In this document: one piece after another, positions 1 to 5,462 of the stretch
Position numbering within the stretch: position 1 is the stretch's first letter
How the letters are laid out: each line of letters opens with the position of its first letter
Source: Gammaproteobacteria bacterium
GTDB lineage: Bacteria > Pseudomonadota > Gammaproteobacteria > SZUA-229
NCBI GenBank assembly: GCA_013138755.1
Contig: WTCC01000077.1
Location: 1-6,548 of the forward strand
Reading direction: 5' to 3'
Length of the DNA stretch: 6,548 bases
Program-made: the position numbers and the translations under genes
Notes under the pieces: model-generated
What the model saw: only the letters and a program-made list of their open reading frames with translations
Database searches by the model: none
What the model was told of the DNA's origin: nothing

Positions 1-2
1 AT

Positions 3-683
3 CTTGAACACTGTAACGGATGTGAATTATGTTTTGATGACTGTCCGTTTGATGCTATTACAGTACAGGCGCGAACCGATGGTGCCAAATTTGAAAAAGA
101 AGTGGTGGTTAATCCTGCCCTGTGTGCTGCATGCGGAATCTGTGCCGGTTCCTGTCCTTCATCCAACCCATTTCGCTCACGCAAAGAAGAATTAAAAACC
201 GGTATTGATATGCCGCAACTACCGGTGGATAAAATGCGCTCGCAAACCAAAGAGGCGATCGCATCACTTGAAGGCGATGTAAAAATCCTTGTCTACGGCT
301 GTGACCATGGTTTGAATGTAAACCGACTGGACAGTAAAGATACTAAAGGTGTGAAACTTCTCTGTAGCGGCATGTTGCCACCGACACTGGTTGAGTATGC
401 CTTAAAAAATGGCGCTGATGGCGTTATGGTAACCGGCTGTCGTCATAATGACTGTTTCTACCGTTTTGGTAACCGCTGGATAAAACAGCGGTTTGCCGGT
501 GAGCGTAAACCCATCCTTCGTAGTCGAGCAGACCGTGACCGTATCCGTGTACACGGTGGTGCAGAGACTGATAAAAACAGAATCGAGAATGATCTGAACA
601 TCTTCCGTGCCGATCTGTTGAAGAAAAAGCAGGCTGAGAAGAGCGCCGAACAGGAAGAAGCTTTACAAGAAGGTGGTCACTAA
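3..683 (+). CDS. Ferredoxin / MvhD-type (hydrogenase iron-sulfur subunit) electron-transfer protein, N-terminus outside window
   Basis: The reading frame is open from the left edge, so the true start lies upstream; 226 residues are visible, ending in TAA. Visible residues 4-15 (CNGCELCFDDCP) and 41-52 (CAACGICAGSCP) are two classical CxxCxxCxxxCP motifs, binding two [4Fe-4S] clusters. After a linker, residues ~94-200 match the MvhD/FlpD family (methyl-viologen-reducing hydrogenase delta subunit), with the blocks YGCDHG, LLCSG, NGADGVMVTGC and CFYRFGN; Cys 100, 121, 146 and 151 are the likely [2Fe-2S] ligands. The tail (from ~203) is highly charged and Lys/Glu rich. In methanogens and some bacteria MvhD passes electrons to HdrA, and bacterial proteins often fuse HdrA, ferredoxin and MvhD, so the missing part could be an HdrA-like flavoprotein (inference). 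No signal peptide can be judged; clusters of this type are normally cytoplasmic. It is co-transcribed with the next gene. Family call is firm, physiological partner unknown. Confidence 0.85.
   Translation, partial: LEHCNGCELCFDDCPFDAITVQARTDGAKFEKEVVVNPALCAACGICAGSCPSSNPFRSRKEELKTGIDMPQLPVDKMRSQTKEAIASLEGDVKILVYGCDHGLNVNRLDSKDTKGVKLLCSGMLPPTLVEYALKNGADGVMVTGCRHNDCFYRFGNRWIKQRFAGERKPILRSRADRDRIRVHGGAETDKNRIENDLNIFRADLLKKKQAEKSAEQEEALQEGGH
670..676 (+). promoter_or_regulatory. Strong Shine-Dalgarno for the 174-aa membrane-anchored protein
   Basis: AAGGTGG lies 6 nt before the ATG at 683, inside the end of the upstream gene. With the TAATG stop/start overlap (stop 681-683, start 683-685) it supports both this start and translational coupling of the two plus-strand genes. 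Confidence 0.65.
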
Positions 684-1207
684 TGTCTTGCTGGAGCGAA
701 GGTGTAGATAATAAACCCCTGCGTTACCTGTTGCAGGCGTTCAATTACACCATTTTTATGACAATAGTCTGGTATTTTGCCACGTCACCATCAGTCAGGG
801 TTATCGAAGATGATGAGGCGATGATAACTGTCGCCTTTGCACATGCCGGTGAAACCCGCGAAGCCTGTCGTACGCTCAGCCAGGAAGAGCTGATGAAGTT
901 GCCGCCAAATATGCGAAAACTCGATGATTGCCCGCGTGAAAGATCACCGATCATCATCGAAGCGACACTGGACGGGAAAATAATCTACAGTAAAACTTAT
1001 TTACCGCCGGGTATATTTAACGACGGCAGTGTAAACCTTTATTACAACAGCAAAGTGCCTGCCGGAACCCATAAGTTTGAAATAAAAATGGATGACAGCG
1101 TGCGTAAAGAAGGCTTCAGCCACACGCTGGAACAGGAGATAACGATTGTTCCCCAGCAGATCCTGCTGGTTGAGTTTGAGCCGTTAAAGGGTTTTTTTAT
1201 TAAATAA
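683..1207 (+). CDS. Unknown protein with one N-terminal membrane anchor and an extracytoplasmic beta-rich domain
   Basis: This 174-residue protein is not assigned to a named family. Residues ~17-34 (LQAFNYTIFMTIVWYFAT) form one hydrophobic helix preceded by Lys11 and Arg14, predicting an N-in, C-out anchor with about 140 residues outside the cytoplasm. The outer part has two cysteines (62 and 83), which could form a disulfide, and a second half (~88-170) of alternating hydrophobic strands including DGKIIYSKTYLPPG and PAGTHKFEIKMDDS. That half looks like an Ig-like beta-sandwich (inference). There is no CxxCH heme motif and no Fe-S motif. The start overlaps the stop of the ferredoxin-MvhD gene by one base and has a good ribosome binding site, so the two are translated together and probably work together, this protein acting at the membrane or periplasmic side. 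The gene is complete and ends 22 bp before the convergent operon. Confidence 0.75.
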   Translation: MSCWSEGVDNKPLRYLLQAFNYTIFMTIVWYFATSPSVRVIEDDEAMITVAFAHAGETREACRTLSQEELMKLPPNMRKLDDCPRERSPIIIEATLDGKIIYSKTYLPPGIFNDGSVNLYYNSKVPAGTHKFEIKMDDSVRKEGFSHTLEQEITIVPQQILLVEFEPLKGFFIK

Positions 1208-1229
1208 AATATAGTCAGATTATTTGATG

Positions 1230-1478
1230 TTATTGCTGTATCGGTGCAGGCATAACTTGATCTGGTGTTGATATTTCATTCTGTGTTGATTCGGGTGGCG
1301 GTGTCATCAAGGTATCGATGTAGTTAAATGATCCCATTGCCAGTACCGTAATAATCACAAAAAATACTACCGAGCGATATTTCAGTCGCTTGCCCATATA
1401 TTCTTCGATCTTGTTGAGAATCCAGTCTGAAAGAAAATAGAGTACTATTGCTACAACGGTGAAATAAAGATATGCCAT
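1230..1478 (-). CDS. Small two-helix membrane protein, unknown function
   Basis: An 82-residue protein that I do not recognise as a named family. Two hydrophobic segments are visible: ~2-20 (AYLYFTVVAIVLYFLSDWI) and ~36-54 (SVVFFVIITVLAMGSFNYI), separated by a charged loop rich in Lys, Glu and Arg (~22-35). The ~24-residue tail after helix 2 is rich in Pro, Gln, Ser and Thr and carries almost no charge. The positive loop suggests both termini face the periplasm (inference). It is real rather than a chance frame: it follows the DUF420 gene by 31 bp on the same strand, has AAGG 9 nt before its ATG, and has a coherent membrane-protein composition. No cysteine or histidine is present, so direct metal or heme binding is unlikely; an assembly or small-subunit role beside the DUF420 protein is possible. 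It ends the minus-strand operon. Confidence 0.65.
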   Translation of the reverse strand: MAYLYFTVVAIVLYFLSDWILNKIEEYMGKRLKYRSVVFFVIITVLAMGSFNYIDTLMTPPPESTQNEISTPDQVMPAPIQQ

Positions 1479-1486
1479 AAGATTTT

Positions 1487-1491
1487 ACCTT
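1487..1491 (-). promoter_or_regulatory. Shine-Dalgarno for the 82-aa membrane protein
   Basis: Read on the minus strand, AAGGT lies 8 nt before the ATG at 1478, within the 31-bp gap after the DUF420 gene. It supports this start and the reality of a small gene with no recognised homolog. Confidence 0.5.
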
Positions 1492-1509
1492 GAATTTTTA
1501 CTTGTTTGT

Positions 1510-1956
1510 TTATAGAGCTACTTCAGGTGTGTAAACGTGAAAACCGAGAATGTAGATTATTACACCGGACACTGATACATAAAACCAAAGCGGCAATGTC
1601 CAGCGCGCGATGCGAGGGTGTTTGTTAAAGTTTCCTCTGATCGCAAAATAGGCTGTTGTCAGCACCAGCGGAACGATGATAGCAGCAAGAATCACATGTG
1701 ATGCGAGTAAGGTGAAATAAAACGGTCGGATGATACCCTGGCCGGTAAACGGTGTGTAACCAACTTCTGCATGGTAGGTCAGATACGAGATCATAAATAC
1801 CGTAGAAACCAGCAGTGCCGCTACCATGCATCTTTGATGTGCATTTCTGTCTTTGTTCCTGATGAAGTAATAACCTCTGGCTAGTAACACTGCGGCTAGA
1901 GTATTCAGCACCGCTTGAAGGTGCGGCAGGTAGGGGATGATTTCTTCGATGGTCAT
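1510..1956 (-). CDS. DUF420 family four-helix membrane protein
   Basis: This 148-residue integral membrane protein belongs to the DUF420 (YozB-like) family. Four hydrophobic segments lie at about 12-32, 43-61, 80-106 and 118-139. The family's histidine-containing blocks are visible: NAHQRCM (H40) before helix 2, SYLTYHAEVG (H62) at its end, LLASHVILA (H87) in helix 3 and KHPRIARWTLPLW (H113) leading into helix 4. The histidines suggest heme or copper handling near the membrane, but the biochemical role is not firmly established. DUF420 genes are often found near heme-copper oxidase, Sco or denitrification genes, consistent with its place here after nirJ. The length is normal for the family and the gene is intact. 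No strong ribosome binding site precedes the ATG. A candidate promoter lies upstream, so it may be transcribed separately from, as well as with, the nir genes. Confidence 0.85.
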   Translation of the reverse strand: MTIEEIIPYLPHLQAVLNTLAAVLLARGYYFIRNKDRNAHQRCMVAALLVSTVFMISYLTYHAEVGYTPFTGQGIIRPFYFTLLASHVILAAIIVPLVLTTAYFAIRGNFNKHPRIARWTLPLWFYVSVSGVIIYILGFHVYTPEVAL

Positions 1957-2000
1957 GTTCGTCAGTATTTTTGCTTGTTACGGTTTGTGGATGGTGTGGG

Positions 2001-2029
2001 AGTATACTGACTCAAATGAAAAATGAAAA
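2001..2029 (-). promoter_or_regulatory. Candidate sigma70-type promoter for the DUF420 gene
   Basis: On the minus strand a TATACT -10 hexamer (2001-2006, 5 of 6 to consensus) is preceded at a 17-nt spacer by TTTTCA (2024-2029, 4 of 6 to TTGACA) in a very A/T-rich stretch. Transcription would begin around 1994, giving a leader of roughly 38 nt before the DUF420 ATG. No FNR/Dnr-type TTGAT-N4-ATCAA box is seen in the gap. This is a pattern match by eye; A/T-rich sequence gives such matches by chance. Confidence 0.35.
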
Positions 2030-2034
2030 ATGAA
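2014..2034. repeat. Short tandem repeat, three perfect copies of a 7-bp unit
   Basis: AAATGAA occurs three times in direct succession (TTCATTT on the minus strand), followed by further A-rich sequence. It lies between the nirJ stop and the DUF420 start, overlapping the -35 region of the candidate promoter. Such units can change copy number by slippage. Confidence 0.8.
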
Positions 2035-2050
2035 AAAATAACCAAATAAA

Positions 2051-3298
2051 TCAAACCGATATTTTAGTTTCAGGGGTGGCAACTGTTTGTGATTTTTTAC
2101 GTGACCATGGGGTTACTTCTAATCTATCCTGATCTTTGTCGACACCGATCTCGCTATTGGACAGGTAACAGCCCGGATCTTCTGCCCAGAAGTTGCCGCT
2201 TAATGACCAGGCTCGTGTGCGTGAGTTGCCACCGCAGATATTGATGTACTGACAACTTGCACAACGACCTTCTACCGGACGTAATTTTTGTTTGAGCCCT
2301 GCCATTAGAGGATCGGTTGTATCCATCCAGATATCTGAAAAAGAGCGTTCTTTGATATTGCCAATCGTGTAATCCCACCACATGGTATCAGGGTGTACGT
2401 TACCGATATTATCGATATTAGAAATATTTACCCCTGATGAATTACCGCCCCATCTGTTTAACATGGTTTCGATCTGGTCAGCATATTGCGGCAGATTTTC
2501 TCGTGCCCATAATAGGAGGTAAACGCCATCAGCATCATTATTGCCGGTAACAAACTCGCGTTTTTTACCGCTTAAAACATCATTCCAGCATGTTTCAAAT
2601 AACAGGTCCATCGCTGCGCGTGTCATCTGATGATGCAGGTCATCACCGCGATTTTTGTTACCGCGTCCGGCGTAGTTAAGATGCGACAGGTAGAATTTAT
2701 CGATGTCTTCATCTTTCATCAATTGCAGCAAGGCGGGTAGATCCTGTTTGTTGTCCTGCGTTAGCGTAAACCGTAGACCAACTTTGATACCTGCTTCACG
2801 ACACAGGCGTATGCCGCGTAGGGCTTCATCATATGAACCTTCTTTACGACGGAATTTATCGTGTGTTTCACGCATACCGTCGATGCTGATGCCGACATAG
2901 TTGTATCCCACGTCGACGATGTCTTGAATATTGTCTTCGGTAATAAGTGTGCCGTTGGAAGACAGACCCACATAAAACCCCATATCTTTAGCGTGATGTG
3001 ATATCTCAAAAATATCAGGTCGCATCAGTGGCTCACCGCCGGATAAGATAAGCACAGGCACGCCGAAGTCTTTCAGATCATCCATCACATCAAAAACTTT
3101 CTCAGTATTTAATTCACCGGGAAAATCTTTATCTGCCGATGTTGCATAACAATGTTTACAAGTCAGGTTGCAGCGTCGTATCAGATTCCAGATAACCACG
3201 GGACCTGTCGTCTTGCGTACAGCAGAGCCTACCGGTCTAGTCGGTTTACTATCTGGATCTGCTCTTAGAGCATTCATGTATTGGCTTAATCGAAACAT
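2051..3298 (-). CDS. nirJ: NirJ, radical SAM enzyme of heme d1 biosynthesis
   Basis: NirJ is a cytoplasmic radical SAM enzyme acting on the propionate side chains of 12,18-didecarboxysiroheme on the path to heme d1. The 415-residue protein carries the radical SAM motif C43-x3-C47-x2-C50 (RRCNLTCKHCYATS), the SAM-binding LSGGEP (residues 85-90), LSSNGT (112-117) and GISIDG (136-141). A C-terminal SPASM/twitch-like cysteine set follows, C346-x2-C349-x5-C355 and C377 (CASCQYINICGG, DPGCYLSN), expected to hold the second [4Fe-4S] cluster known for NirJ. The last ~30 residues are a polar tail. The gene follows nirGH by 40 bp; its ATG lacks a clear Shine-Dalgarno, but the MFRLSQYMNAL beginning looks typical of the family. 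The position as last nir gene after F-D-L-GH matches the Pseudomonas order. The PqqE/AhbC/AhbD relatives are less likely given the neighbours. Confidence 0.95.
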   Translation of the reverse strand: MFRLSQYMNALRADPDSKPTRPVGSAVRKTTGPVVIWNLIRRCNLTCKHCYATSADKDFPGELNTEKVFDVMDDLKDFGVPVLILSGGEPLMRPDIFEISHHAKDMGFYVGLSSNGTLITEDNIQDIVDVGYNYVGISIDGMRETHDKFRRKEGSYDEALRGIRLCREAGIKVGLRFTLTQDNKQDLPALLQLMKDEDIDKFYLSHLNYAGRGNKNRGDDLHHQMTRAAMDLLFETCWNDVLSGKKREFVTGNNDADGVYLLLWARENLPQYADQIETMLNRWGGNSSGVNISNIDNIGNVHPDTMWWDYTIGNIKERSFSDIWMDTTDPLMAGLKQKLRPVEGRCASCQYINICGGNSRTRAWSLSGNFWAEDPGCYLSNSEIGVDKDQDRLEVTPWSRKKSQTVATPETKISV

Positions 3299-3338
3299 AA
3301 TATTACTGTTATCTTGCTATGGTTATGCGGTCGCTATT

Positions 3339-4361
3339 TTATGCAACTAGTCTCAGACCGGTTTTTTTCAGGATGGCTGAACTGAACAGGGTTTCATGTG
3401 CCTTGCAGTTTTCGCCTAGTAAGTGTTCAATCTGTTTTACTTTTTCGTAAACTTCGTTCTTGTCAGTGCCATGTACCATTGCAAAAAGATTGTAGCGCCA
3501 CATGGGAAGGCGCTGGGGACGTTGGTAACAGTGGCTGACGAAATCCAGCTGGCCGATAAGGTTTCCCAGCTCGCTAACTTTACTGGCGTCCACGTCCCAT
3601 ACTGTCATACCGTTAGCTGTTAGTCCAAGTTTGTAATGATTGGGTACAGCGCCAATGCGACGAATAATACCGATTGATAACAATCTCTTTAGTCGCTGTA
3701 AAACTTCACCCTGAGTAATGCCGACATTTTCTGCAATGCTCTGATAGGGGCTGTGTTCGATAGGAAAGCCCGACTGCGTAACACTGATCAACTTTCTGTC
3801 TATGCTGTCGAGACGATAGTTCTCGTTGCTAAGCTCGTTATCGAATGGATGTTCTTCTGGATGCGGGACTGGGATCGTAGTGTGTTTACCATCAGCAGAC
3901 AGATGAAGCCATAGCCCGATATAAAACTCCTGCTGTTTTGGAAAATTATAGACGGTTAGTCCAGTCGTTTTTTCGATAGAAGAAATAACCTGAGCAATTT
4001 CATCCGGTGTTTCTGTTGCCAGTACAAACCACATATTGAGTTCGTGCTCACGCTTGTAATTGTGTGCAACCTCAGGGAAGGAGTTAACCTGCTCGGCTAC
4101 GATGTCGTAATTTTTCTGTGGTACTGAAATAGCGGCTAGTGTCAGCCCGCCACCGAGTCTGGCAGCATCATACAGGGGGCCGAAGCGTGTCAGTATTTTC
4201 TCAGACTTTAATTTCTCAACGGTTCTTAGCAGTTCGTTTTCAGAGCAGTTTAGTCGTGCTGCAATAGATAGAAAAGGGCGTTCTTGCAGAGGGAAGTTGC
4301 CCTGAAAGTTATTGATAAAAGCAAGATCCAGGTCTGATAGTTGTAAGTCAGTTGCTTGCAT
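3339..4361 (-). CDS. Fused NirG-NirH siroheme decarboxylase subunit
   Basis: This 340-residue protein is twice the length of a single NirD/L/G/H protein and contains two complete units. The N-terminal unit (~1-155) is NirD/NirG type: an Lrp/AsnC-like helix-turn-helix (~10-60) and the motif FPEVAHNYKREHELNMWFV (95-113). The C-terminal unit (~182-340) is NirL/NirH type: a second helix-turn-helix (~186-236), LTANGMTVWDV (247-257), VSHCYQRPQRLPMW (275-288) and NLFAMVHG (291-298). The join (~156-181) is polar and His/Pro rich, like a linker. The family decarboxylates siroheme at the C12 and C18 acetates to give 12,18-didecarboxysiroheme; despite the fold these are enzymes, not transcription factors. 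Gene order (after nirD and nirL, before nirJ) assigns the halves as G and H. The frame runs unbroken through the linker, so this is a true fusion. The start lies 8 bp after the nirL stop and has no evident Shine-Dalgarno, suggesting coupling. Confidence 0.9.
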   Translation of the reverse strand: MQATDLQLSDLDLAFINNFQGNFPLQERPFLSIAARLNCSENELLRTVEKLKSEKILTRFGPLYDAARLGGGLTLAAISVPQKNYDIVAEQVNSFPEVAHNYKREHELNMWFVLATETPDEIAQVISSIEKTTGLTVYNFPKQQEFYIGLWLHLSADGKHTTIPVPHPEEHPFDNELSNENYRLDSIDRKLISVTQSGFPIEHSPYQSIAENVGITQGEVLQRLKRLLSIGIIRRIGAVPNHYKLGLTANGMTVWDVDASKVSELGNLIGQLDFVSHCYQRPQRLPMWRYNLFAMVHGTDKNEVYEKVKQIEHLLGENCKAHETLFSSAILKKTGLRLVA

Positions 4362-4369
4362 GATAAAAA

Positions 4370-4957
4370 TTATTTGACCAGGTGAAGTCTTCTAGACTTG
4401 TCCTTAGCTGTGGTTTGAACAGGTGTTTCTTCCCTGGGAGTGTATTTTTTTTCTGTATAGCTGGCGCCACGTTGCTTGAAACGTCGCGTACTGAATAAAA
4501 TAGTATGTTCGATATTCTGTAAGTTGCAGTTCTCAACAATCTCGGCAACTTTTTTAGTTACTTCTTCACGGCTGCTGCCATGTACCATAGTGAACAGATT
4601 GTATGACCAGTCGGGCAAGCGGCGAGGGCGACGGTAGCTGAGAGTTACACAGGAATATTTGCCGATACACATGCCTAATTCTTCTACTCTGTCATCAGGA
4701 ACGTCCCACACGACCATACCGTTAGCGGTATAACCCAGTTCTTTGTGGCGCACTACAACACCATAACGTTTGATGGCACCGTTATCGATCAAATGCTGAA
4801 GTCTTGAGATGACATCCTGCTCTGTGGTATCCAGCTGTTTTGCAATTTCCGCATAAGGATGGCTGACGACGGGTAGGCCATGTCCGACGGCTTTGATCAG
4901 TGCTCTGTCTTCAGCGCTTACATGTATCACTTGTTCGTTTAATTCAGTTGTACTCAT
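4370..4957 (-). CDS. nirL: NirL-type siroheme decarboxylase subunit
   Basis: A 195-residue Lrp/AsnC-like protein of the NirL/NirH branch. A helix-turn-helix region spans ~15-65, followed by LGYTANGMVVWDVP (74-87), then the signature VTLSYRRPRRLPDWSYNLF (104-122) and MVHG (124-127). It is expected to pair with NirD in the siroheme decarboxylase, the NirL and NirD partners resembling AhbA/AhbB of the alternative heme pathway. Compared by eye with the NirH half of the next gene, two signature positions differ: H-C there is L-S here (106-107), so this copy lacks that histidine and cysteine. A basic, polar tail of ~30 residues follows the conserved LFSTRRFKQRG, longer than in the NirH half. It lies 10 bp after nirD; its Shine-Dalgarno (GTGAG) is weak. 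NirL versus NirH is decided by operon order rather than by a diagnostic residue. Confidence 0.85.
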   Translation of the reverse strand: MSTTELNEQVIHVSAEDRALIKAVGHGLPVVSHPYAEIAKQLDTTEQDVISRLQHLIDNGAIKRYGVVVRHKELGYTANGMVVWDVPDDRVEELGMCIGKYSCVTLSYRRPRRLPDWSYNLFTMVHGSSREEVTKKVAEIVENCNLQNIEHTILFSTRRFKQRGASYTEKKYTPREETPVQTTAKDKSRRLHLVK

Positions 4958-4967
4958 AATCGCAGTC

Positions 4968-5447
4968 TCACTTCGTTGCGCTCATTTTTAAGTTAAAGCC
5001 CAGGTCAATAAAATAATCATCCAACATAGGCAGTGACATTAATGGGTATTCGGTGTGCTGCTCGATCTCATACAATACGATGTCCAGGTGTTCTGCACTC
5101 GAAGCCGTAACGACAAACCAGAGGTTATATTCATGTTCGCGTTGATAATTATGATTTACTTCCGGGAATGCACTGATGATACGCGCGACACATTCGACAT
5201 CCTGTTCCGGTATCGCCATCGCCGCTAGCGTGCTAACACCGATCCTGTTCGGTCGAAAGACCGGGCCGACACGACTGATCACACCACGATCCTGCAAAGA
5301 ATTTATACTCTCTAATATTTTTTCTTCGCTGACCCCCAGCTGTTTTGCCATATCTGCATAGGGTGTTGCTGATAATGACATGTCGCGCTGGTAGTCATTG
5401 AGCAGGTGCTGTTCAAGTGTTGAAAAGTTATTTATAGAATCTGACAT
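4968..5447 (-). CDS. nirD: NirD-type siroheme decarboxylase subunit
   Basis: A 159-residue cytoplasmic protein of the NirD/NirG (AhbA/AhbB-like) family, near the ~150 residues usual for NirD. Residues ~11-62 form the Lrp/AsnC-like winged helix (MAKQLGVSEEKILESINSLQ, then GVISRVGPVF). The ligand-binding region carries the signature FPEVNHNYQREHEYNLWFV (94-112), with His99, Tyr101, Arg103 and His105 as candidate substrate-contacting residues. The C-terminal DDYFIDLGFNL (143-153) is also typical. It should form a complex with NirL that decarboxylates siroheme. The very similar signature in the N-terminal half of the NirGH fusion (FPEVAHNYKREHELNMWFV) shows the two are paralogs from an old duplication. 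It follows nirF by 15 bp, and AGG 8 nt before the ATG supports this start. Confidence 0.9.
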   Translation of the reverse strand: MSDSINNFSTLEQHLLNDYQRDMSLSATPYADMAKQLGVSEEKILESINSLQDRGVISRVGPVFRPNRIGVSTLAAMAIPEQDVECVARIISAFPEVNHNYQREHEYNLWFVVTASSAEHLDIVLYEIEQHTEYPLMSLPMLDDYFIDLGFNLKMSATK

Positions 5448-5455
5448 TGTTAAAA

Positions 5456-5458
5456 CCT
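5456..5458 (-). promoter_or_regulatory. Shine-Dalgarno core for nirD
   Basis: On the minus strand AGG (in TTAGGTTTT) lies 8 nt before the nirD ATG, inside the 15-bp gap after nirF. It is a minimal match but the best among the downstream nir genes; nirGH and nirJ have no recognisable site, consistent with translational coupling along the operon. Confidence 0.4.
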
Positions 5459-5462
5459 AATG

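Noticed and set aside
745..957. Minus-strand 70-codon open frame
   Set aside because: It lies entirely opposite the membrane-anchored protein gene, has no ribosome binding site or family resemblance, and looks like a shadow frame.
1153..1169. Perfect 7-bp hairpin CCAGCAG-ATC-CTGCTGG followed later by a T-run (1193-1198), as a terminator for the plus-strand genes
   Set aside because: The T-run starts more than 20 nt after the stem and both lie inside the coding sequence (PQQILLV codons); it does not have terminator geometry.
1257..1272. TTGAT...TTGAT resembling an FNR/Dnr box
   Set aside because: The two halves are direct copies rather than an inverted TTGAT-N4-ATCAA, and they lie inside the 82-aa gene.
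3299..3338. Possible promoter in the 40-bp gap before nirJ
   Set aside because: No paired -35/-10 at a sensible distance could be seen; co-transcription with the upstream nir genes is simpler.
4968..5447. Lrp/AsnC transcription regulators as the identity of the three helix-turn-helix genes
   Set aside because: The HNYxREHxxNxWFV and YxRPxRLPxW signatures and the place between nirF and nirJ identify them as siroheme decarboxylase subunits, not DNA-binding regulators.
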